Assembly (NCBI RefSeq): GCF_016862895.1
Contig: NZ_BONV01000033.1
Coordinates: 62,001-126,000 of the forward strand
DNA: 64,000 nt
Direction: 5' to 3'
DNA from: Planotetraspora kaengkrachanensis
GTDB lineage: Bacteria; Actinomycetota; Actinomycetes; Streptosporangiales; Streptosporangiaceae
Shown here: positions 16,265 through 25,260 of the stretch, piece by piece
How the letters are laid out: the number at the start of each line of letters is the position of its first letter
How positions within the stretch are numbered: the first letter of the stretch is position 1
Made by a program: the position numbers and the translations under genes
Notes under the pieces: generated by a model
Database searches by the model: none
Seen by the model: the letters and a program-made list of their open reading frames with translations, nothing else
Told to the model about the DNA's origin: nothing

Positions 16265-16639
16265 TCAGACGTTGAACCCCAGCATGCGCAGCTGGTCACG
16301 TCCCTCGTCGGTGATCTTGTCGGGACCCCACGGCGGCAGCCACACCCAGTTGATCACAACATTGGAGACCAGGTCGGCCAGAGCCGAGTTGGCCTGGTCC
16401 TCGATGACGTCGGTCAGCGGGCAGGCCGCGCTCGTCAGCGTCATGTCGATCGTCGCGATCGGGCGCTCGCCCTCACCCGCGGAGTCGAGGTTCAGCCCGT
16501 AGATCAGGCCGAGGTCGACGACGTTGATCCCGAGTTCGGGGTCCACGACGTCCTTCAGCGCCTCCATGACGTCGTCAGGGGAGGTATCCCCGTCGTACGC
16601 CGGAGCCGGGCTCGTCGGCGTCTCTGTCGGCTTGCTCAC
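16265..16639 (-). CDS. sufT: SUF-associated DUF59 Fe-S carrier/maturation factor
   Basis: A 124-residue DUF59 protein at the end of the suf operon. It has VDPELGINVVDLGLIYGL (the DPE motif) and MTLTSAACPLTDVIEDQ (the T.A.CP..D motif with the conserved Cys), then WVWLPPWGPDKITDEGRDQL, typical of SufT. SufT-like proteins assist Fe-S cluster maturation or transfer rather than synthesis. The first 20 residues are a Thr/Pro-rich extension. It lies 124 bp after sufU; a small hairpin (CACCCG-cct-CGGGTG, 16724-16738) in that gap might tune read-through. Confidence 0.93.
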   Translation of the reverse strand: MSKPTETPTSPAPAYDGDTSPDDVMEALKDVVDPELGINVVDLGLIYGLNLDSAGEGERPIATIDMTLTSAACPLTDVIEDQANSALADLVSNVVINWVWLPPWGPDKITDEGRDQLRMLGFNV

Positions 16640-16763
16640 GTCGTCTCCTCACCTCGCGGCCCGCCCGCACCCCGTGCAGGGCCACCGCCTTCACAACCTT
16701 GGGGAACGCCCGCGCCCGCGCGCCACCCGCCTCGGGTGACGCGACCGGCGACGGTAGGGCAGG

Positions 16764-17201
16764 TCACGCCTGGCTCCTCACCAGGGCGTCCTTGTAGGCC
16801 ATCCAGGCCAGCAGGGCGCACTTGACCCGGGCGGGGAACTTCGCCACGCCGGCGAAGGCCACCGCGTCGCCGAGCACGTCCTCGTCGGCCTCGACCTGAC
16901 CACGGCCCTGCATCAGCCGGGTGAACTCGTCGACCACGGACAGGGTCTCCGCGACGGTCGACCCCGTGGTGAGCTCGTGCAGCACGGACGCCGCGGCCTG
17001 GCTGATCGAACAGCCCTGACCGTCGTAGGACACGTCGAGGACCTTGCCGCCGTCGCCCAGCTTGACCCGCATGGTGACCTCGTCACCACAGGTCGGGTTC
17101 ACGTGGTGGACCTCGGCGTCGTACGGCTCTCGCAGCCCCCTGCCCTGAGGGTGCTTATAGTGCTCCAGGATCAGCTCCTGGTACATGCTTTCAGCGATCA
17201 T
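16764..17201 (-). CDS. sufU: SUF zinc-dependent sulfurtransferase SufU
   Basis: A 145-residue SufU, which takes sulfur from SufS through a zinc-bound ligand swap in Gram-positive SUF systems. The Zn ligands are visible as Cys38 and Asp40 in NPTCGDE, Cys64 in GQGCSIS and Cys128 in RVKCALLAW. It starts MIAESMYQELILEHYKHP, the normal SufU N-terminus, and keeps the 18-20 residue insertion relative to IscU. It begins only 4 nt after the sufS stop, so the two partner genes are co-translated. Confidence 0.96.
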   Translation of the reverse strand: MIAESMYQELILEHYKHPQGRGLREPYDAEVHHVNPTCGDEVTMRVKLGDGGKVLDVSYDGQGCSISQAAASVLHELTTGSTVAETLSVVDEFTRLMQGRGQVEADEDVLGDAVAFAGVAKFPARVKCALLAWMAYKDALVRSQA

Positions 17202-17205
17202 GGTT

Positions 17206-18471
17206 CTAGCCGAACACCTTCTGCACGTGGTGGAGGCCGCGGACCAGTGCGTCGATCTCGGCCGTCGTGTTGTACAGGTAGAAAGACGCCCGCGTGGTCG
17301 CTGGAATTCCGAACCGGAGATGCAGCGGGCGGGCGCAGTGATGGCCTACCCGTACCGCGATGCCGTACACGTCGTCGAGGATCTGCCCCACGTCGTGCGG
17401 ATGGATCCCCTCCAGCGTGAACGAGACCGTTCCGCCGCGGGCCACCACGGTGCGCGGCCCGATGATCCTGAGCCCGGGAATCTCCTGCAACGCCTCAAGT
17501 GCGTACCCGGTCAGTTCCTTCTCGTGCCGCTTGATCTCCTCCATGCCGATGGAGGTGAGGTAGTCCACCGCCGCGCCGAGGCCGACGGCCTCGACGATCG
17601 GGGGCGTGCCCGCCTCGAACTTGTGCGGCACCGGCGCGTAGGTCGAGTGGTCCATCCAGACCGCCTCGATCATCTCGCCGCCGCCCAGGAACGGCGGCAT
17701 CGCGTCGAGCAGCTCCTTGCGGCCCCACAGGACGCCGATGCCGGAAGGCCCGACCATCTTGTGCCCGGTGAAGGCCACGAAGTCGACGCCGAGCTCGGCC
17801 ACGTCGACCGGCTGGTGCGGCACCGACTGCGAGGCGTCGAGCATCATCAGCGCGCCGACCTCGCGGACCCTGGCCAGGATCGGCGACTCCGAGTTGACCG
17901 TGCCCAGCACGTTCGACTGGTGCACGATCGAGACGATCTTCGTTCGCTCGTTGACCAGCTCGTCGAGACGGTCGATGTCGAGACGGCCCTCGTCGGTCAC
18001 GGGGAACCAGCGCAACGTCGCGCCGGTGCGCTGCGCGAGCAGCTGCCACGGAACGATGTTGGAGTGGTGCTCCATCTCGCTGATGACGATCTCGTCGCCG
18101 GGGCCGACCTTGAACCGCTCGTCGGTGTTGACCGGGTTGCCGAAGGCGTACGCCACGAGGTTGATGCTCTCGGAGGCGTTCTTGGTGAAGATCACCTCGT
18201 CGCGCGACGGCGCGCCGATGAAGGCGGCGATCTTGTCCCGGGCGCCCTCGTAGGCTTCGGTGGACTCGCTGCCCAGGGCGTGCAGGGCGCGGCCGACGTT
18301 GCCGTAGTGCTGCGCCAGGTGCTCACGCATGGTCTCGATGACCTGCGTGGGCTTCTGCGAGCTGTTTCCGGAGTCGAGATAGACCAGCGGGCGGCCGCCG
18401 GGCAGCTCACGGGACAGGATCGGGAAGTCCTTCCTGATCCTCTCCACGTCGAAGGGAGCCGCACCGTTCAT
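17206..18471 (-). CDS. sufS: Cysteine desulfurase SufS
   Basis: A 421-residue PLP enzyme of the class V aminotransferase fold; it removes sulfur from cysteine, passes it to SufU and releases alanine. The PLP-lysine motif is FTGHKMVGPSGIG; the nucleophilic cysteine loop is RVGHHCARPLHLRFG. Early segments DFPILSRELPGGRPLVYLDSGNSSQKP fit SufS. Its ATG shares one base with the sufC stop (TGATG), so translation is coupled. Length is normal. Confidence 0.97.
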   Translation of the reverse strand: MNGAAPFDVERIRKDFPILSRELPGGRPLVYLDSGNSSQKPTQVIETMREHLAQHYGNVGRALHALGSESTEAYEGARDKIAAFIGAPSRDEVIFTKNASESINLVAYAFGNPVNTDERFKVGPGDEIVISEMEHHSNIVPWQLLAQRTGATLRWFPVTDEGRLDIDRLDELVNERTKIVSIVHQSNVLGTVNSESPILARVREVGALMMLDASQSVPHQPVDVAELGVDFVAFTGHKMVGPSGIGVLWGRKELLDAMPPFLGGGEMIEAVWMDHSTYAPVPHKFEAGTPPIVEAVGLGAAVDYLTSIGMEEIKRHEKELTGYALEALQEIPGLRIIGPRTVVARGGTVSFTLEGIHPHDVGQILDDVYGIAVRVGHHCARPLHLRFGIPATTRASFYLYNTTAEIDALVRGLHHVQKVFG

Positions 18472-19247
18472 CAGGCGGACGCCTTCGTGTACGCCTCGTA
18501 GCCCTCGTTCTCCAGCTTCTCCGCGAGCTCGGGGCCGCCCTCCTCCACGATCCGGCCGCCGGCGAAGACGTGGACGAAGTCCGGCTTCACGTACCGCAGG
18601 ATGCGGGTGTAGTGGGTGATCAGCAGCACGCCGGTGTCGGCGCCCGCGCCCGCGCCCTCGCCCTCGCCGTCGAGACCGCGGAAGCGGTTGATGCCCTCGG
18701 AGACGACCCGCAGGGCGTCGACGTCGAGGCCGGAGTCGGTCTCGTCGAGGATGGCGATCTTCGGCTTGAGCAGCTCGAGCTGGAGGATCTCGTGCCGCTT
18801 CTTCTCACCACCGGAGAAGCCCTCGTTGGTGTTGCGCTGGGCGAACGCGGAGTCGATGGACAGCGCGTCCATGCCCGCCTTCAGGTCCTTGGCGAACTCG
18901 CGCAGCTTGGGCGCCTCGCCGCGGACCGCGGTGATCGCGGAACGCAGGAAGTTGGACACGCTGACGCCCGGCACCTCGACGGGGTACTGCATGGCCAGGA
19001 AGAGGCCGGCCCGGGCACGCTCGTCGACCTTCATCTCGAGCAGGTCCTCACCGTCGAGCAGGACCGTTCCGGACGTGATGGTGTATTTCGGATGACCCGC
19101 CAGCGCGTAGGCGAGGGTCGACTTGCCGGAGCCGTTGGGCCCCATGATGGCGTGGGTCTCTCCCGACCGGACGGTCAGGTCGACGCCGCGCAGGATCTCC
19201 TTGTCGCCGACGGCGACGTGCAGGTCACGAATCTCAAGGGTGGGCAC
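18471..19247 (-). CDS. sufC: Fe-S assembly ATPase SufC
   Basis: A 258-residue ABC-type ATPase of the SufBCD scaffold. It has Walker A GPNGSGKST, the signature FSGGEKKR, Walker B KIAILDETDSGLD and LLITHYTRIL, all characteristic of SufC. Between Walker B and the switch His there is a small Gly/Ala-rich insertion (DGEGEGAGAGA). It would energise the SufB-SufD heterodimer during cluster assembly. It overlaps sufS by one base and follows the Rieske-type gene by 4 nt. Confidence 0.97.
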   Translation of the reverse strand: MPTLEIRDLHVAVGDKEILRGVDLTVRSGETHAIMGPNGSGKSTLAYALAGHPKYTITSGTVLLDGEDLLEMKVDERARAGLFLAMQYPVEVPGVSVSNFLRSAITAVRGEAPKLREFAKDLKAGMDALSIDSAFAQRNTNEGFSGGEKKRHEILQLELLKPKIAILDETDSGLDVDALRVVSEGINRFRGLDGEGEGAGAGADTGVLLITHYTRILRYVKPDFVHVFAGGRIVEEGGPELAEKLENEGYEAYTKASA

Positions 19248-19251
19248 TTGA

Positions 19252-19581
19252 TTACTCCTTCGAGAGCGAGACGTACACGTCGTCGCCTTCGATCTTTACT
19301 CGGTAGACGTTCACGGGCTTGGTGGCGGGAGGGCCGGTGGGCTTTCCCGTCCGCAGGTCGAAGCAGGAGCCGTGCAGCCAGCACTCGAGGGTGTGGTCGT
19401 AGACCTCCCCCTCGCTGAGCTTGACCTCGGCGTGCGAGCAGACGTCGTGCAGGGCGAAGACCTCCTCGCCGGTGCGCACGATGGCCACCGGGACGTCGTC
19501 GACCTCCACGCCGAGGGCGCCCTCGTCGGGGATGTCGCCGACCCGGCAGACCTTCTCCCACTGCTCGCGGACCTCGGTCAT
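19252..19581 (-). CDS. Rieske-type [2Fe-2S] ferredoxin in the suf operon
   Basis: A 109-residue Rieske ferredoxin of the non-heme oxygenase type. The ligands are Cys48 and His50 (CSH) and Cys67 and His70 (CWLH), in the order C-x-H ... C-x2-H; no signal or membrane segment is present, so it is cytosolic. It starts inside the sufD stop (ATGA) and precedes sufC, the common actinomycete arrangement. It may supply electrons to cluster assembly or accept a cluster as a first client; the role is not settled from sequence. Confidence 0.92.
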   Translation of the reverse strand: MTEVREQWEKVCRVGDIPDEGALGVEVDDVPVAIVRTGEEVFALHDVCSHAEVKLSEGEVYDHTLECWLHGSCFDLRTGKPTGPPATKPVNVYRVKIEGDDVYVSLSKE

Positions 19582-20699
19582 CGCGTCAGCTCCGCCTCGA
19601 CGGCGGCGAGGACGCGCGCGCGGATCTCCTCGACCTCGATCTTCTCGAGCAACTGGGCGAAGAATCCGTGGATGACCAGGCGGCGCGCCTCGTCGAACGG
19701 GATGCCCCTGGCCTGCAGGTAGAAGATGTGCTCGTCGTCGAGGCGGCCCGAGGCGGACGCGTGTCCGGCGCCGGCGACCTCTCCGGTGAGGATCTCCAGG
19801 TTGGGCACCGAGTCGGCGCGGGCGCCGTCGGTGAGGATGAGGTTCCGGTTGAGCTCGTAGGTGTCGGTGCCCTCGGCCTCGGCCCGGATGATCACATCGC
19901 CGATCCAGACCGCGTGGGCGTCCTCACCCTGCAGCGCGCCCTTGTAGGTCACGTTGCTGCGGCAGTTCGGAACCGTGTGCTCGACGAGGAGACGGTGCTC
20001 CAGGTGCTGCCCGGCGTCCACGAAGTAGAGCCCGGTCAGGTCGGCGTCGCCGCCCGGCGCGGTGTAGGCCACCGAGGGCGACAGCCGTACGAGGTCGCCT
20101 CCGAGCGTCACCACGAACGAGCGGAACGTCGCGTCCTTGGCGAGCTGGGCGTGGTGGTGCGAGACGTGGACGGCGTCGTCGTCCCAGTCCTGCAGGCTGA
20201 CGACCTTCAGCGTCGCGCCGTCTCCGACGACGAACTCGACGTTGTCGGCGTACACCGCGCTGCCCCCGTGGTCCAGGACCACGACGGCCTCCGCCATCGC
20301 CTCGAGCCTGACCACGATGTGGCCGTACGCGGCTCCGCCGCCGGCGCCGCGAAGGGTGATCACCGTCGGCCGCGAGGCGACCACCTCGCGCGGGACGGTG
20401 ATGACCGTCGCCTTCTCGAACGACGCGTAGGCCTGCGCGCTGATCCGGTCGGCGGGCACGTACGCCTTGCCGACCCGGGCGTCGTCGCGGCCCACGGTCT
20501 CGACGGTCACCTCGGGGGCGGCGTCGACGGTGACGTCGACGGTGCCCGAGGCGGCCGCCGTGCCGTTGTGCAGGCCCTTGAGACGGGAGAGCGGGGTGAA
20601 CCGCCACTCCTCCTCACGGCCGGTCGGCACGGCGAAGTCGGCCACGTTGTACGACGACCGCTCGTGCAGCGTCGACAGCGGCTTGGTCTCCAGACCCAT
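19578..20699 (-). CDS. sufD: Fe-S scaffold protein SufD
   Basis: A 373-residue SufD, the partner of SufB in the scaffold. The N-terminus PTGREEEWRFTPLSRLKG matches SufD proteins; the beta-helix core follows and the C-terminus shows the LDDEHIFYLQARGIPFDEARRLVIHGFFAQLL signature shared with SufB. Its ATG shares a base with the sufB stop (TGATG). Its 3' end overlaps the Rieske gene start. Confidence 0.96.
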   Translation of the reverse strand: MGLETKPLSTLHERSSYNVADFAVPTGREEEWRFTPLSRLKGLHNGTAAASGTVDVTVDAAPEVTVETVGRDDARVGKAYVPADRISAQAYASFEKATVITVPREVVASRPTVITLRGAGGGAAYGHIVVRLEAMAEAVVVLDHGGSAVYADNVEFVVGDGATLKVVSLQDWDDDAVHVSHHHAQLAKDATFRSFVVTLGGDLVRLSPSVAYTAPGGDADLTGLYFVDAGQHLEHRLLVEHTVPNCRSNVTYKGALQGEDAHAVWIGDVIIRAEAEGTDTYELNRNLILTDGARADSVPNLEILTGEVAGAGHASASGRLDDEHIFYLQARGIPFDEARRLVIHGFFAQLLEKIEVEEIRARVLAAVEAELTR

Positions 20700-22111
20700 C
20701 AGCCGACGGCTCCTTCCATCTGCAGCTCGATCAGGCGGTTCAGCTCAAGCGCGTACTCCATCGGGAGTTCGCGGGCGATCGGCTCGACGAAGCCGCGGAC
20801 GATCATCGCCATCGCCTCGTCCTCGTTCATGCCGCGGCTCATCAGGTAGAACAGCTGGTCCTCCGACACCTTCGAGACCGTGGCCTCGTGGCCCATCGAC
20901 ACGTCGTCCTCGCGGACGTCGACGTACGGGTAGGTGTCCGAGCGGCTGATCTGGTCGACGAGCAGGGCGTCGCACTTCACGGTCGACGCCGAGCCGGCCG
21001 CGCCCTCCTCGATCTGCACGAGACCGCGGTAGGACGTCCGGCCGCCGCCGCGCGCGACGGACTTGGAGATGATCGTCGAGGAGGTCTTCGGCGCGAGGTG
21101 CACCATCTTGGCGCCCGCGTCCTGGTGCTGGCCCTCACCGGCGAAGGCGACCGACAGGGTCTCGCCCTTGGCGTGCTCGCCCATGAGGTAGACCGCCGGG
21201 TACTTCATCGTGACCTTGGAGCCGATGTTGCCGTCGATCCACTCCATGGTCGCGCCCTCGTACGCCACGGCGCGCTTGGTGACCAGGTTGTAGACGTTGT
21301 TCGACCAGTTCTGGATGGTCGTGTAACGGCAGCGGGCGCCCTTCTTCACGATGATCTCGACGACCGCGGAGTGCAGCGAGTCGGACGAGTAGATCGGCGC
21401 GGTGCAGCCCTCGACGTAGTGGACGTAGGAGTTCTCGTCCACGATGATCAGGGTCCGCTCGAACTGGCCCATGTTCTCGGTGTTGATCCGGAAGTAGGCC
21501 TGCAGCGGGATCTCGACGTTCACGTTCGGCGGCACGTAGATGAACGAGCCGCCCGACCAGGTGGCGGTGTTCAGCGAGGCGAACTTGTTGTCGCCCACCG
21601 GGATCACCGAACCGAAGTACTCCTTGAAGAGCTCCTCGTGCTCCTTCAGGCCGGTGTCGGTGTCGACGAAGATGACACCCTTCTCCTCGAGGTCCTCACG
21701 GATCTTGTGATAGACGACCTCGGACTCGTACTGGGCCGCGACCCCGGCGATCAGGCGCTGCTTCTCCGCCTCCGGGATGCCGAGCTTGTCGTAGGTGCTC
21801 TTGATGTCGGCCGGCAGCTCGTCCCACGAGGCCGCCTGCTTCTCGGTCGAGCGCACGAAGTACTTGATGTTGTCGAAGTCGATGCCGGTGAGGTCGGAAC
21901 CCCACGTGGGCATGGGCTTCTTACCGAACAGCCGAAGGCCCTTGAGGCGAAGGTCGAGCATCCACTCCGGCTCGTTCTTGAGCGCGGAGATGTCGCGGAC
22001 GACCTCTTCGGACAGGCCACGCCGGGCCGCGGCTCCCGCCGCGTCCGAGTCGGCCCAGCCGAACTTGTAATTCCCGAGGCCTTCCAGCTCCGGGCGGTCG
22101 GTGACAGTCAC
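20699..22111 (-). CDS. sufB: Fe-S scaffold protein SufB
   Basis: A 470-residue SufB, the main cluster-building scaffold. Typical segments: [58 protein letters not shown] (with the conserved Cys), [17 protein letters not shown] and [24 protein letters not shown]. No intein interrupts it, unlike some mycobacterial SufB. The start is GTG at 22111, overlapping the sufR stop as GTGA; this gives the family length and couples it to the regulator gene. Confidence 0.97.
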   Translation of the reverse strand: MTVTDRPELEGLGNYKFGWADSDAAGAAARRGLSEEVVRDISALKNEPEWMLDLRLKGLRLFGKKPMPTWGSDLTGIDFDNIKYFVRSTEKQAASWDELPADIKSTYDKLGIPEAEKQRLIAGVAAQYESEVVYHKIREDLEEKGVIFVDTDTGLKEHEELFKEYFGSVIPVGDNKFASLNTATWSGGSFIYVPPNVNVEIPLQAYFRINTENMGQFERTLIIVDENSYVHYVEGCTAPIYSSDSLHSAVVEIIVKKGARCRYTTIQNWSNNVYNLVTKRAVAYEGATMEWIDGNIGSKVTMKYPAVYLMGEHAKGETLSVAFAGEGQHQDAGAKMVHLAPKTSSTIISKSVARGGGRTSYRGLVQIEEGAAGSASTVKCDALLVDQISRSDTYPYVDVREDDVSMGHEATVSKVSEDQLFYLMSRGMNEDEAMAMIVRGFVEPIARELPMEYALELNRLIELQMEGAVG

Positions 22112-22953
22112 CTGCCGGACTCCTTGCTCGTCGATGTGCTCGTTATCTGGGTTGGCGCCTGCCGTGCGGCCAGCGCGTGGGAACTCACATGGGTGGTGCA
22201 GACACCGTCGCCGTTCGCGATGGTGGCCAGTCTCTGCACCGGTGTGCCGAGCAGCTGCCCGAAGGCCTCCGTCTCGGCCTCGCACAACTGTGGGAACGCG
22301 GCGGCGACGTGCGCCACCGGGCAGTGGTGCTGGCAGAGCTGCTCCCCGCCCTGCCCCGTCTTCGTCGACGACGCCGCGTAGCCCTCGGCGGACAGCGCCT
22401 CGGCCAGCACGCGGACCCGCTGGTCGGCGGGCGCCTCGCGCATCAGCTGCTCGAGCCTGCTCACCAGGCCCGAGAACTGCGCCTGCGCGAACTCCGACAC
22501 CGCCTCGCCGCCCAGCCGCTCGGCCAGGAAGCGCAATGCGCTGCCTGCGAGGTCGTCGTAGGCGTGCACGAAGGCGCTGCGACCGTCGTCGGTGATGGCG
22601 AACAGCTTGGCCGGCCTGCCTCTTCCCCGCTGGCCGCGCGGCCGGGCCGTACGGGGCTCGATCATGCCGTCGGCGAGCAGCGCGTCGAGGTGACGGCGGA
22701 CCGCCGCGGGGGTGAGCCCGAGCCTCTCCCCCAGGGACGCCGCGGTCACCGGGCCGTGCTCCAGGATCAGCCTCGCGACCCGGGCACGCGTGCCGCGCTC
22801 GGCCGTGATCTGGGCGGACACACCGGGCCCCAGGTGCACGGCACTCCCCGCCCCCTCGTTCGCCTGCGGCGTACCGGGGGTGGAAGTATGGGGCTGCGTA
22901 CGCGCGGAGGGCACCACGGAAGGCCGCGGCACCGCGGTCTCCTCGGTGTTCAT
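22108..22953 (-). CDS. sufR: Fe-S-sensing repressor SufR
   Basis: A 281-residue SufR, the repressor of the suf operon that senses Fe-S status with its own cluster. A winged helix ([41 protein letters not shown]) is followed by a helical domain and the cysteine-rich C-terminal site [22 protein letters not shown]. The ATG at 22953 gives an unusually long Thr/Pro-rich N-terminal stretch of about 50 residues; later starts are possible but the SufR-type operator 18 bp upstream supports this region as the gene's 5' end. It is the first gene of the operon, coupled to sufB. Confidence 0.93.
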   Translation of the reverse strand: MNTEETAVPRPSVVPSARTQPHTSTPGTPQANEGAGSAVHLGPGVSAQITAERGTRARVARLILEHGPVTAASLGERLGLTPAAVRRHLDALLADGMIEPRTARPRGQRGRGRPAKLFAITDDGRSAFVHAYDDLAGSALRFLAERLGGEAVSEFAQAQFSGLVSRLEQLMREAPADQRVRVLAEALSAEGYAASSTKTGQGGEQLCQHHCPVAHVAAAFPQLCEAETEAFGQLLGTPVQRLATIANGDGVCTTHVSSHALAARQAPTQITSTSTSKESGR

Positions 22954-22970
22954 CCTTCCAGGCACGTATT

Positions 22971-22985
22971 TCACAACATCAGTGT
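22971..22985. promoter_or_regulatory. SufR-type operator (ACACT-N5-TGTGA)
   Basis: On the operon strand this reads ACACT-GATGT-TGTGA, an exact match to the ACACT-N5-TGTGA motif reported for the SufR of Mycobacterium tuberculosis (from memory). It lies 18 bp upstream of the sufR start, where a bound repressor would block transcription or early elongation. This indicates feedback control of the suf operon by SufR. Confidence 0.75.
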
Positions 22986-23044
22986 GCCGTAATTCCTTCC
23001 CGGACGACAAACCAAGGGAAAGACAAGAAGAATGCAATTTCTCA

Positions 23045-23070
23045 CGCAGGTAAGGCTTACCTAACCTGCG
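23045..23070. promoter_or_regulatory. Iron-box-like palindrome upstream of suf
   Basis: AGGTAAG-G-CTTACCT (23048-23062) is a perfect inverted repeat. With the following AA it matches 15 of 19 positions of the DtxR/IdeR iron-box consensus TTAGGTTAGGCTAACCTAA. It is nested in a second repeat, CGCAGGT (23045-23051) with ACCTGCG (23064-23070). It lies about 100 bp upstream of sufR and 270 bp upstream of the divergent ABC gene. Control by an iron regulator is inferred. Confidence 0.55.
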
Positions 23071-23339
23071 AAGACGTACCGTGGAGGCCGTTCGCGGCCG
23101 CCCGCCCGTAGATCATCGGCGGGAGTGGTACGCGATCATAATGGGGCGGATGTCCACCGGCGGTGTCTCAGCCTTCGGCCGTGTTTCGGCCGCGGGACGG
23201 CCATCCCCCGGCCGGACCGGCCGTCTCGCTCCCTAGACTCGTTGGGAATCGGCACGGCCGGTTCGAATCGACGACCATGCGGGCGGACCGGTTTCCGGCC
23301 GGCCCCGATGGTTCATCTCGCTGAGGGGAGGCCCGTGAC

Positions 23340-24272
23340 GTGCGGGCGGGTGGCAGCGCCTCTGGCGCCGGAGCGGCCGTCGAGATCAGTGGGCTGATCA
23401 AGCGGTACGGACGGACGACCGCCGTGGACGGCCTGACCATGGCCTGCGGACGCGGCGAGGTGACGGCGATCCTGGGCCCGAACGGCGCGGGCAAGACCTC
23501 CACCATCGAAATCTGCGAGGGATACCGCCGTCTCGACGCGGGAACGGTGCGCGTGCTGGGGCTCGACCCGGCCGACCCCACGCTGCGGCCACGCCTCGGC
23601 GTGATGCCCCAGGCCGGAGGAGTCCCTCCCGCCGCCCGGGCCGGCGAGTGGCTCCGGGTGGTCTCCCGCTTCTACGCCCACCCCCTCGATCCCGGGGCCC
23701 TCCTCGACCTCCTGGGTCTCACCGAACACGCGCGCACGCCGTACAGGCGGCTGTCCGGCGGGCAGCAGCAGCGGCTCTCGCTCGCGGCGGCCGTCATCGG
23801 ACGGCCGGAACTGGTCTTCCTCGACGAGCCGACGGCCGGCCTCGACCCGCAGGCGCGGCACGCGTGCTGGGACGTGGTGACGGGGCTCCGCGACGCGGGC
23901 GTGTCCGTCGTGCTGACCACCCATCACATGGACGAGGCGGAGAAGCTGTCCGACCACGTGGTGGTCATCGATCACGGACGGGTGGTCGCCGAGGGCAGCC
24001 CCGCGACGCTGACGGGGGCGGAACGCCAGCTCCGCTTCCGCGCGCGGCCCGGTCTCAACCTCGACGAGCTGCTCAGCGCGCTGCCGCCCGGGAGCGCGGC
24101 CAAGGAGTCGCCCGCGGGGCACTACATCATCGAGGGCCAGGTCGGGCCCCAACTGCTGGCCACGGTCACCGCCTGGTGCGCCACGGAGGGCGTCACCGCC
24201 GAGGACCTGAGCATCGAGCGCCGCACGCTGGAGGACGTCTTCCTCGAACTGACCGGCAGGGAGCTGCGATGA
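23340..24272 (+). CDS. ABC exporter ATP-binding protein (DrrA/CcmA type)
   Basis: A 310-residue ATPase of the ABC-2 exporter group. Motifs: GPNGAGKTS (Walker A), LSGGQQQRLSL (signature), LVFLDEPTAGLDPQ (Walker B), LTTHHMDEAE (switch). The C-terminal RRTLEDVFLELTGRELR is typical of DrrA-like proteins. The start is GTG at 23340. Its stop overlaps the permease ATG (ATGA). The same ABC pair next to sufR is conserved in mycobacteria (Rv1457c-Rv1458c region), so a housekeeping export role linked to heme or envelope biology is as likely as drug resistance. Confidence 0.92.
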   Translation: MRAGGSASGAGAAVEISGLIKRYGRTTAVDGLTMACGRGEVTAILGPNGAGKTSTIEICEGYRRLDAGTVRVLGLDPADPTLRPRLGVMPQAGGVPPAARAGEWLRVVSRFYAHPLDPGALLDLLGLTEHARTPYRRLSGGQQQRLSLAAAVIGRPELVFLDEPTAGLDPQARHACWDVVTGLRDAGVSVVLTTHHMDEAEKLSDHVVVIDHGRVVAEGSPATLTGAERQLRFRARPGLNLDELLSALPPGSAAKESPAGHYIIEGQVGPQLLATVTAWCATEGVTAEDLSIERRTLEDVFLELTGRELR

Positions 24273-25033
24273 CGACGCTCGACTTCAGCCCCAGGCCCGG
24301 GGCCGCGCCGCTGCCCCGGATGGTCCTCGCCCAGGCGGGCGCCGAGGCCCGGGCGATGCTCCGCAACGGCGAGCAACTGCTGCTCACGCTGATCATCCCC
24401 GTCCTGCTTCTGGTGGGCTTCTCCCAGGCCGCGCTGATCGACGTCGACGGGTCCCGGATCGGCTTCATCACCCCTGGAATCCTCGCGCTCGCCGTGATGT
24501 CCACCGCCTTCACCGGGCAGGCCATCGCGACCGGGTTCGAGCGGCGGTACGGCGTGCTGAAGCGGCTCGGCGCGACTCCCCTGTCCAGAGCGGGGCTGCT
24601 GCTCGCCAAGACCTGTGCGGTCGTCGCGGTGGAGATCGTGCAGGTCGTGGTGATCGGCGCCGTCGCCCTGGCCCTGGGATGGTCGCCGCACGGCGACCCG
24701 CTGTGGGTGATCCTGCTGGTCCTGCTCGGGACGGCGGCGTTCAGCGGGCTCGCCCTGCTCATGGCGGGGACGCTCCGGGCCGAGGCCACCCTGGCGGGGG
24801 CGAACCTCGTCTACCTCGTGCTGCTCGGGCTCGGCGGCGTCGTGTTCCCGCTCACCAAGTTCCCCGAGGGCATCCAGCCCGTCCTGGAGCTGCTGCCGAT
24901 CACGGCACTCACGCAGGGCATGCGGTCGGTGCTCGAGAACGGCGCGGGCTTCCCCACGGGTCCCGTGATCGTCCTGCTCTGCTGGACCGTGGCCGGCCTG
25001 GGACTGGCCGCCCGCACGTTCCGCTGGGAGTAG
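24269..25033 (+). CDS. ABC-2 type exporter permease
   Basis: A 254-residue membrane protein with about six hydrophobic segments of the ABC-2 permease type. It starts MTTLDFSPRPG and contains TGFERRYGVLKRLGATPLSRAGLLLAK, the family's cytoplasmic coupling segment, and VFPLTKFPEGIQPVLELLPITALTQGMR before the last helices. The ATG at 24269 overlaps the ATPase stop, so the two subunits are coupled. The stop at 25033 is 12 bp before the first word of repeat array B. Confidence 0.9.
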   Translation: MTTLDFSPRPGAAPLPRMVLAQAGAEARAMLRNGEQLLLTLIIPVLLLVGFSQAALIDVDGSRIGFITPGILALAVMSTAFTGQAIATGFERRYGVLKRLGATPLSRAGLLLAKTCAVVAVEIVQVVVIGAVALALGWSPHGDPLWVILLVLLGTAAFSGLALLMAGTLRAEATLAGANLVYLVLLGLGGVVFPLTKFPEGIQPVLELLPITALTQGMRSVLENGAGFPTGPVIVLLCWTVAGLGLAARTFRWE

Positions 25034-25045
25034 TCCCTCCTTCAT

Positions 25046-25162
25046 CGCATGATCACGGGTGGCGTCTGCCCAGGTCAGGGCGGGCCCTCTCGAACCCGTG
25101 CATGATCACGCTCGATGTCCGCCCAGGTGGGAGCGTACGTCGCCGAATGTGTGCATGATCAC
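25046..25162. repeat. 53-bp-period intergenic array B, three copies
   Basis: TGCATGATCAC occurs at 25046 (first base C), 25099 and 25152, exactly 53 bp apart. The two 42-nt segments between them share GCCCAGGT at the same offset and CGAA just before the next copy, matching the other arrays. All copies point the same way. The array begins 12 bp after the ABC permease stop; the sequence up to the next gene (25261) shows no further copies. Confidence 0.9.
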
Positions 25163-25260
25163 ACCCGGTGTGGTCGGGGTGGGCGATTCGGGGTCTGGCA
25201 TAGTGCTGGTTGTCCATTTTTGGGCGGTAAATCATTCTTCCTGGCTCGGGAGTTGCCCGC

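Noticed and set aside
20699-22111. Possible intein in SufB, as in some mycobacteria
   Set aside because: The reading frame has normal SufB length and no inserted block or intein splice motifs.
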